From positions 36,237,501 to 36,301,500 of the forward strand of contig NC_080567.1 in assembly GCF_030253575.1 (NCBI RefSeq): a stretch of 64,000 nt of DNA. Reading direction: 5' to 3'. Source of the stretch: Rhododendron vialii. Its lineage: Eukaryota; Streptophyta; Magnoliopsida; Ericales; Ericaceae. A model generated the notes under the pieces. The model saw only the letters and a list, made by a program, of their open reading frames with translations. It did not search any database and was not told the origin of the DNA. How positions within the stretch are numbered: the first letter of the stretch is position 1; every line of letters begins with the position of its first letter. Below, piece by piece: positions 57,109 to 64,000 of the stretch. A program made the translations under genes and the position numbers.

Positions 57109-59841
57109 TTAATAGCCTGGAAACATTGGCGGTGGCGGCGATGAGTATTCGGCTCCCAAGTTTGGCGGGAGGGCGACGTCGTCGAAGCTTGGCGGCGGTG
57201 GGGATAGGACAGGGGTAGGAGGAGGAGGAGGAGATAAAGTTGGTGGAGGTGGTGGGGAGTGGACAGGAGGTGGTGGGGAGAAGACAGGTGGTGGTGGGGA
57301 GTGGACGGGAGGTGGTGGGGAGAAGACAGGTGGTGGTGGAGAATGTGCTGGTGGTGGGGGTGAGGGAAGTGGAGGTGGTGGGGAGTGGACGGGAGGTGGT
57401 GGGGAGAAGATAGGTGGGGGTGGGGACTGAACTGGTGGGGGGAAAGGTGGCGAAGGAGAATGAAGTGGAGGAGGTGGTGAGGATACGGGTGGTGGAGGTG
57501 AGAAAATTGGAGGTGGTGGGGATTGAGCGGGCGGTGGAGGAGAGTGGACCGGTGGTGGTGGGGAGTGAACGGGTGGTGGAGGAGAGTGGACCGGTGGGGG
57601 TGGGGAGTGAACGGGCGGTGGAGGAGAGTGGACCGGGGGTGGTGGGGATTGAACCGGTGGCGGTGGGAATTGGACTGGGGGCGGTGGGGATTGAACTGGT
57701 GGTGGAGGAGAGTGAACCGGTGGGGGTGGGGATTGGACTGGGGGCGGTGGGGATTGAACTGGTGGTGGAGGAGAGTGGACCGGAGGTGGTGGAGAGTGGA
57801 CTGGGGGCGGTGGGGATTGAACCAGAGCTGGTGGAGAGTGGACTGGGGGTGGTGGTGATTGAACCGGTGGTGGAAGTGCGTGGACCACTGGTGGTGGGGA
57901 TTGAACTGGTGGCGGAAGAGAAAGGACCGGTGGTTGTGGGGTTTGAACTGGTGGAGGCGATGACAAAACCGGTGTTGGAGCTGGAGTGGGAGCCTGAACT
58001 GGAGGTGGTGGCTTAGAAATGGAATGTGGAGGGTAATTAGTATTTGGTGGTTGGGGAGGGGATGAGGTTTTGGGTGGAGGGGTAGATGGCGTTGAAGTAG
58101 GTGGCTTTACTGTAGGAGGTGGAACGGAAGGTCTAGGAGGTTCAACGGATGGTTTTGGAGTAGGTGGCTTGATTGTAGGTGGAGGATCAGGTTTGGGGTT
58201 GGGGAACGGTTTTGGCGTAGGGCTTGATGGGGTAGGATGTTCAGGAACCGGAGGTGAGGGTGGTAGTGGTTTTGGTGTTGATGGGGTAGTAACCGGTGGG
58301 GATGGGGTTGGTGGCTTAAGATTAGGAGGTGGAACGGAAGCCTTAGGAGGTGGAATGGAGGCCTTAGGCGGTGGGTTTGCTTTTGGTGTTGGTGTTGGGT
58401 TAGGCGTTGGGACGGATGGGGTGGGAGGGTGAGGTTTCGGTGTTGGGATAGGCGTCGGGACAGATGGGGTGGGAGGGTGAGGTTTTGGTGTTGGGTTGGG
58501 CGTCGGGATGGATGGGATGGGAGGGTGAGGTTTCGGTGTCGGGACAGATGGGGTGGGAGGGTGAGGTTTGGGTGTTGGGTTAGGCGTCGGGACGGATGGG
58601 GTGGGAGGGTGAGGTTTCGGTGTTGACGGGGTATTATGAGGTGGCGATGGAGTGGGTTTTGGTGGATGTGGTTTCGGTGTTAGTGGGACGTGATTATGAC
58701 TTTTTGGTGGTTTCGGTTTGGGGTGATCCTCCGGGGCGGGATTTTCAGGATTAGCTCTACATTGCTTGCTGCAATCAACAGGCTTAGAAACCACAGGCAA
58801 GCAAGTTCCCTCTGGCTTTTGGTTCGTCCTTCCCTCCAAACAGTTTCCTCCGTCATAAAACGCCATGTGCTTCGGGGGTGGATAGCACGCCTTACCCTCT
58901 TTCTTGAAATAGTTTTCGGACAATGTGAAGTTCTTCAAGCTTGGCAATGTGCAAATGGTGTCGGGAACGAATCCCGTTAACCTGTTGTTTGAGAAGTCCA
59001 AGACCTCAACCATCTTTAGGCCCCCAAAGCCCGTTGGCAACACCCCCGTGAATTTATTGCTGCTGAGATCGATGACCGACGCGTTTGCTAGTAGCCCGAT
59101 CTCACTAGGCACGCAACCGCCCAGGCTGTTGTTAGAGAAAATGATCTCGTTCAGGTTTGCCATGTTACCAATGCTCTTTGGGATGCAACCGCTGAGCTTG
59201 TTGTTAGCGAACACCGCCACTGAAACAGTCGACTTGCCGAGAGTTTCGGGGATGGTGGAGGTGAACCGGTTGTTGTTGAGAAACAACGCGTCCAACTCCA
59301 GCTCGAATAGTTCCGGGGGCAACGGCCCTTCAAAATCATTATACCTGAGATCAAGGTACACTAGGCTTGGAATAGCCAAAACGACCTTCGGGAATGGACC
59401 AACAAAGCGGTTGTTGCTAACGTCTAATTCTTTTAGGAGGTGGAGCTTGTTGAAGCCCTCTGGGATGATTCCACAGAACCTGTTTGAGTTAATGTGGAAC
59501 AAGGCAATGTCCGTCAAGAGCTCTAGTTCAGGAGGTAGATGCCCGGCAATGTCACCGTGGTTAATATCAATCCCGGCAACAACGCTCAACGAGGGGTCAT
59601 CTAGCGCTGGAGAACAGAAAACACCATAATAGGAACACACATCGGGTCCAACCCAACTTTCAGTCATGTTGAATGGGTCGGAGAAAATAGAGTTTTTCCA
59701 TGCCTGGAGAGCCTTGTAGGCCCTCTTGAGCCTCAAGTTTTCAAATTTTAATTGAACATCAATCTCTTGAGCAGTCGAAGAGAGAGACGAAAACGAAGAT
59801 AGGAGGAGAGAGAAGAGAAGGAAGCAGCCGAAGGCCTTCAT
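57109..59841 (-). CDS. Pollen-type leucine-rich repeat extensin (PEX/LRX)
   Basis: Single exon, 910 aa from the Met at 59841. This start begins a typical signal peptide (MKAFGCFLLFSLLLSS, likely cleaved after Ala24). An in-frame Met 42 bp upstream would put a charged leader before it, and that Met overlaps a TATAAG box at 59894-59889. An LRR-N cap with Cys (VCSYYGVFC) leads into about ten LRRs (for example LVYLDLRYNDFEGPLPPELF), closed by a Cys-rich cap (GTCLPVVSKPVDCSKQCR, about residue 365). The rest is extensin: TPKPHPPTPSVP repeats, then about 25 SPPPPVHSPPPPV units. The end, SSPPPPMFPGY, is as I recall for pollen LRX proteins. Hydroxyproline-rich LRX proteins sit in the wall and bind RALF peptides to keep pollen-tube integrity. 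Confidence 0.93.
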   Translation of the reverse strand: MKAFGCFLLFSLLLSSFSSLSSTAQEIDVQLKFENLRLKRAYKALQAWKNSIFSDPFNMTESWVGPDVCSYYGVFCSPALDDPSLSVVAGIDINHGDIAGHLPPELELLTDIALFHINSNRFCGIIPEGFNKLHLLKELDVSNNRFVGPFPKVVLAIPSLVYLDLRYNDFEGPLPPELFELELDALFLNNNRFTSTIPETLGKSTVSVAVFANNKLSGCIPKSIGNMANLNEIIFSNNSLGGCVPSEIGLLANASVIDLSSNKFTGVLPTGFGGLKMVEVLDFSNNRLTGFVPDTICTLPSLKNFTLSENYFKKEGKACYPPPKHMAFYDGGNCLEGRTNQKPEGTCLPVVSKPVDCSKQCRANPENPAPEDHPKPKPPKSHNHVPLTPKPHPPKPTPSPPHNTPSTPKPHPPTPSVPTPNPTPKPHPPTPSVPTPKPHPPIPSIPTPNPTPKPHPPTPSVPTPIPTPKPHPPTPSVPTPNPTPTPKANPPPKASIPPPKASVPPPNLKPPTPSPPVTTPSTPKPLPPSPPVPEHPTPSSPTPKPFPNPKPDPPPTIKPPTPKPSVEPPRPSVPPPTVKPPTSTPSTPPPKTSSPPQPPNTNYPPHSISKPPPPVQAPTPAPTPVLSSPPPVQTPQPPVLSLPPPVQSPPPVVHALPPPVQSPPPPVHSPPALVQSPPPPVHSPPPPVHSPPPPVQSPPPPVQSPPPPVHSPPPPVQSPPPPVQFPPPPVQSPPPPVHSPPPPVHSPPPPVHSPPPPVHSPPPPVHSPPPPAQSPPPPIFSPPPPVSSPPPPLHSPSPPFPPPVQSPPPPIFSPPPPVHSPPPPLPSPPPPAHSPPPPVFSPPPPVHSPPPPVFSPPPPVHSPPPPPTLSPPPPPTPVLSPPPPSFDDVALPPNLGAEYSSPPPPMFPGY

Positions 59842-59930
59842 CTTTTGAGGGTTAGACAAGGAGACCTCCTTGGACAGGCCCAAGGCTGCTTATAGAAGTT
59901 CTAATGGGGGGTTGAGGGTGTTATATGGAG
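59842..59930 (-). promoter_or_regulatory. Candidate core promoter of PEX
   Basis: On the minus strand a TATAAG box lies at 59894-59889, about 50 bp before the chosen start codon, and a second ATATAA at about 59925-59920. Either would leave a short 5' UTR. The first fits the Met at 59841 and not the upstream one. Confidence 0.4.
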
Positions 59931-61107
59931 GTTCTTGGGAAGGAGATGATGGAGGTCCTCCAATTTTTTAGCCATGGGATTGATGGTTCTCATTGAAAAG
60001 CACAAAATTTGGCTGTGCATACAGTTGTACGTTGGGCACAAATTTAGGGGGGTTTGTTCCGGAGATGGCAACGGCTACAATTTGCCAACAACCAAGTCTT
60101 CCCCCGACAAAGCTGGACAAGCAGATTTGGGCTATAGATAGAATCACCTCTATGACCACCACAGAACAACCATGTCTATTTCTGGTGTTACCTTTTTATT
60201 CGGTTTCATCGACTATAAGTGGAAGATCCAAATAGGGAACTGAGACGTACCATAAGAAATCAGCACCCGACCCATTTGGAGCTTCTTATTGGTCAGGGAA
60301 TGTCACTTGGTGGCTGCTAAGTAATTGGCTTGCTACCGATGAGCGTGTGGATTTTGAAAAAGAAACCTGCATATGCTGAGAGTAAAGCTTCTTTGGTTCA
60401 TGCCAATTATCTCTATCTTGAGTCCTTTTCCCAGTTGAATGCAGTATGCAATTGCCATGAAACAGAAATCAACCTCTGCGTTTTCAGCAGAAACTTATTA
60501 ATCAGGCAATCAGCACAAGGGCTAATCAAATATACTCAAAAGCCACGCAGAAAAAAAACTTCGGACAAACAGATAATTGAAACGAAAAAACGTCCACAAC
60601 TATGATCTGAGTTCTGATTTCTCACTCCCCTAATGCATTATTCTCCAATCCTCGATCGAAGTTGTGTTCCCCGGGCATTGTTCCATGAAAAAGTTCTGAG
60701 TTTGCATCTAATTTCCCTGCTGTTTACTTCCAGGATACCAAATTTAACTCTAGCAGATACGATATTCACACCACTTCCTCTATTCTGATGCATCACTTGT
60801 CCTGGATTTGAGTTTGACATACCAAAATCCAAAACACCAACAAACATAGCCACATCATAGCTCAAAATATTACTATCAAACATAAGATAAACAGAGGCCA
60901 CTGATTGAAATAAAGGAGTTTTATTTGGACAATAAGTTTGAACCACTACTACTCACCCTGAAATATACACAGAAACCAACTCAAGCTCCCAAATTCACAC
61001 ACTTGACCAAAATATTCCCAGAGAACAACCTAAGCATTACAGAATACTTCCTAAAGATAATGTCGACGAGTTCATATGTACATAAGTATACATATACTAA
61101 TATCGTA
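59931..61107. other. Spacer between CBP1 and PEX
   Basis: It holds the PEX upstream region and the CBP1 3' flank. A 100-codon minus-strand frame at 60638-60946 has no recognisable domain and ordinary spacer composition, so I do not call it. Confidence 0.4.
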
Positions 61108-62323
61108 TTAGTCTCCCCAATCGTGATCAGGCCTAGGTGTGTGCCAAGGAGGGTACACCCTCATGGCTCTGAGCAGCCTAGCGTGTGGTGAGTCTGCCAT
61201 TCTAGCTTTCTCTTCTTCTTCGAGCTCTTCTATGGATTTCGGCATCCATTCCGGCACATATTTAGGTTCCTCTTTCACTTTCGCTTTCTCTTCATTCAAT
61301 GCCTTAGGACCAGCTCCACTGGTCTCCTTCTTCGTTTTCTCTTCATTCAAAGTGTTTGTAGATCCATTGCTTTCCTTTAACCTTCTGTGAGATGCTGAAA
61401 ACATGTGCAAGGAGCTGATCATAGATTCTATTCCATCTCCACTCGATAATTTAATCATTCTCTCCACCTCCCTTTTTGGAAGTTCTCTCTGGAAATTTAC
61501 GTAACAATAAAATGGTTAAGTGCAGGAAGATGAAATTACCCAAAAAAATATTTCTTCTGTCCCGCAAAGTTCACTCAATAAAAAAAAAGGTGCAATATTT
61601 GCATAAAGAAGTAAATTACTTCTCTGCATAATTATTAAGAAGTTTCGCACCAATTTAAAGATCTGAATTTGTTCTTTAAATTGGCACGAAACATCTTAAA
61701 AATTATGCACACAAATAATTTACTTTTGTTATGAAAAATTATACTATGATTTTTTCTTAAAGAGCTAGCTTTGCAGGACTGGACTACACAAAAGTAAGAA
61801 CCTAAGAAGCAATAACCATCACCGTGAGAAAAGCCCAAATTGATTTTCTAGGTTTGTATGCAGTCGAAATACGCATCTCCTACATCATCAAGTTAACACA
61901 GGGAAGGTAGATGATAACGAATTAAGGCTGAAAATTCACACTTTCTTTAATAGATGCAAACACTCTGTTTGTCCGTCACGTCAAGTGATGTTCCATAGCT
62001 CTTCATGACCACAAATTCACATAGTACCCAACCACTTAGTCATGGCATCCGCGTGTATATGTAGCGGTTGAGATTACTTAATAGTTTTTCGTTGCTCTGA
62101 AAATGCCTAAATACCCTGTTCAATCAACTTCAATGGACTCTCCCCTCTGTAACGTAAATTTAAAATGATGGTCTGTTTTGCAGTTGGGTGAATGTAGACG
62201 TCAAAGAAAGTTCAAAACAAAGCAGCAATGCAAGTTTTTGGCTTGGTTGATTTGGCTTTGAAATAAATTCAAGATTATAACATGGCAGTAATAATGGGTA
62301 CCCAAAAAAAAAGAGAGAATACG

Positions 62324-62368
<45 letters not shown>

Positions 62369-63835
62369 CTTCGAGATCATGAAGTTCGGAGACGGCTCTC
62401 CAACAGCTTAAGCAAGGGTCTCCTTCGAGCGTCAAACAATGATCTGGACACCACATGAATACATAAGAGTTTACAGACTTAAATAATTCAGCCCCAAATT
62501 TAAAACAAATTGATCAACTCAACTCTCGGATCAATTTACCCATATCTCAACTCATGTGGAGGACAGACACATGGGGTGCCCGGTACCCTTCAAATAATTG
62601 TACTAGTTTTACGGATTAATTTTGAAAAATTCTACAGAATTGATCCCTCAAGTCCCATAGGTGTTTTTTTTTTAAATTTTTATAGCATGCGTGCAAAAAC
62701 CTCCAATAATTCTAAGTTATCAACTTTTTAAAGTTGCAGGTGTAAAATTAAACGGCAGTTGCAAACACACACAATTTTATAGCAATACATAACCTTTCTT
62801 TCAATGCCTTCAGTGATCTTACATCGAACAAGATGGGGCTCACTTTCGTCCTTGCTCATTCAATTGAACTTAAGTAACGTGGCCAGCCCGGTCAACGGGA
62901 TTCTAGCTTTACATGAATGTGTCTCCCCCTCTGTTTATGTGAGTTTGATACACGTGATATGAAATATACCTTTTGTTATTAATGTAAAAATAATGGAATG
63001 CACCCACTAGCTTGTTGGCCTATCAAGAAGCAAGAAGCAACAAGTGAGTAAGATTAAGATGAGTACAATTGAAATGAGAATGTAGAGGTGGATGTGTGGT
63101 AAGACTAGGAGAGAGCCTCGCCTAGCCCGGTGTCACGCCATGCCTTGCATAGCCATGGCTTTGCCTTGCTACCCGTCCAAAAGCCATGCCTTGCAATTTT
63201 TCCTTTCTCGTGTTATGTAGTGTAGCTTGTCGTGCCAGTTGAAAAGCACATGCCGTTTGAAGACCACTTTGGATGCCGTGATACGAAAGAACTTGGGCTT
63301 ACTGAATTTAAATGAACAGGTAGCCCTAGACAAGGCTCCGCTCGGATTGGTTTGTATTTGGCAACGAAGAGAGGTATTCCAGACCAGCTTGCAGTATTCT
63401 CGTTTGTTTGTGCTTTCAATTTCTTAGGGACATTTTTGTATCCCCAGATTTCGTAACGTTTGGAATGTTCCACGCGAAAGATGAAGAATGATATAACTGA
63501 ATTTACCAAAACGAAAAAAAGAATGAAATAACTGAAGAGGGAAGAGAAATACGGAATTACGGGGCTTATCCAAAAAAAAGAAGAAGATGGAATTACGTGC
63601 CTGCGATCTCTTTTGCAGTCTTTTGGATGTACGGGAGTTGTTCGTACAACCTATCGATGCTGTTTCTGTTGAAACCATTTCGCTTTGGATACGCGGGAAG
63701 TCTCGCCGTACAACAGATCTTCCACGAACCGACCCTCGCCGCCGCCGCCGCCGATCTTGGACAGTTCAGAAGGCGGCGAGGCTCGTTTGGTTCAAGCAGA
63801 AAACCGGAAGGAGAAGGCAGAGTCACTGTTCTCAT

Positions 63836-63838
<3 letters not shown>
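61108..63838 (-). CDS. CBP1: CCG-binding protein 1 (CBP1/MEE14) homologue
   Basis: Three exons, 63838-63601, 62443-62370 and 61488-61108, give 230 aa in frame. Exon 1 has a Ser/Arg/Pro-rich leader (MMRTVTLPSPSGFLLEPNEP) like a plastid transit peptide, then SIDRLYEQLPYIQKTAKEIA. Exon 2 is HCLTLEGDPCLSCWRAVSEL then HDLE. Exon 3 ends PKSIEELEEEEKARMADSPH then ARLLRAMRVYPPWHTPRPDH. These segments match the Arabidopsis At2g15890 product as I recall it. In Arabidopsis CBP1 acts in the central cell with the TFIIB-like protein CCG, Mediator and Pol II to allow pollen-tube attraction; the mee14 mutant arrests in early seed development. Junction 1 needs a GC donor (GCAG|GCACGT) to keep the conserved Ala-Asp frame. 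A CT tract at 63840-63870 is in the presumed 5' UTR. Confidence 0.85.
62330..62364. repeat. (GA)n microsatellite at a CBP1 donor
   Basis: The GA tract (CT in gene sense) starts six bases past the exon-2 donor (GAA|GTAATC), so intron 2 opens almost at once with a CT repeat. Confidence 0.95.

Positions 63839-63839
<1 letters not shown>

Positions 63840-63870
<31 letters not shown>
63840..63870. repeat. (CT)n microsatellite upstream of CBP1
   Basis: A CT tract (GA in gene sense) immediately 5' of the CBP1 start codon. It probably lies in the 5' UTR or core promoter. Confidence 0.9.
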
Positions 63871-63876
<6 letters not shown>

Positions 63877-64000
63877 AGCAAGATACTAGTACTATGAGTC
63901 ACTGGATGGGATATGCATAAAGTCGAGAGAGAACGGTGGGACAGAGGCGACAAGCATAAAATAGAATTAAGAGTGGATAAGGATGAGATATTTTATTCTT

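Noticed and set aside
57414-58626. Long Gly/Val- and Trp/Arg-rich plus-strand open frames
   Set aside because: They lie wholly antisense to the extensin repeats of the PEX gene and arise because a CCX-rich repeat is open in several frames.
58925-59629. 234-codon plus-strand open frame
   Set aside because: It is the antisense shadow of the LRR domain of PEX, which has a signal peptide, cysteine caps and regular leucine repeats on the minus strand.
60638-60946. 102-codon minus-strand frame between PEX and CBP1
   Set aside because: There is no recognisable domain, signal or splice context, and its length is within chance for a spacer of this composition.
63587-63920. Plus-strand frames at the right edge of the window
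   Set aside because: They are antisense to CBP1 exon 1 and run into a CT microsatellite. The minus frame matches the CBP1 N-terminal segment and joins exon 2 in phase.

Overview
This is a plant nuclear genomic window, almost certainly from a eudicot. The genes have introns, the intergenic DNA is AT-rich with long CT/GA and AT microsatellites, and there are many small foldback transposons, a solo LTR and LINE/SINE debris. It also holds a nuclear tRNA-Trp(CCA) gene and protein families found only in land plants. I cannot name the species.

Layout. 1-6.5 kb has no intact gene; it holds a broken trypsin-like protease relic with an inverted partial copy, framed by a direct repeat. 6.5-9.5 kb (minus) is a two-exon PPR-LAGLIDADG gene that I recognise as OTP51, a chloroplast intron-splicing factor. 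9.7-19.8 kb is transposon-rich: a Tourist-like MITE, tRNA-Trp, a segmental duplication of which one copy was split by a solo LTR with a 5-bp target duplication, several foldback elements, and a simple-repeat region full of ATTAACAGTGTTAA-type palindromes.

19.8-56.1 kb is the centre of the window: a minus-strand tandem array of 2-oxoglutarate/Fe(II)-dependent dioxygenase genes. Each has three exons with the same splice phases and a 328-bp middle exon. Four copies are intact (347-356 aa). One has a 1-bp frameshift, one has a nonsense codon and other damage, and one is an exon-3 relic. The duplication unit is larger than the gene and includes upstream blocks and a separate block (A-D, four copies) whose function I cannot identify. 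Several mobile elements sit in only one unit, with the empty site visible in a sister unit, so the order of events can be read. Between the first two units is a roughly 3.4-kb piece of foreign gene debris: an NFU scaffold exon, an organ-specific-protein fragment and LINE pieces.

57.1-59.8 kb (minus) is a single-exon pollen-type leucine-rich-repeat extensin (PEX/LRX). 61.1-63.8 kb (minus) is a three-exon gene that I recognise as CCG-binding protein 1 (CBP1/MEE14); its first intron appears to use a GC donor. PEX acts in pollen-tube walls and CBP1 in pollen-tube guidance. From memory, OTP51, PEX3 and MEE14 lie close together in Arabidopsis (At2g15820, At2g15880, At2g15890), and PEX1 lies beside two dioxygenases of this clade (At3g19000-At3g19020). 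The window therefore looks like an ancestral gene block in which the dioxygenase locus has expanded.

All exon boundaries were placed by eye from splice sites and agreement between paralogues. Family names come from recognised motifs, not from a database search.
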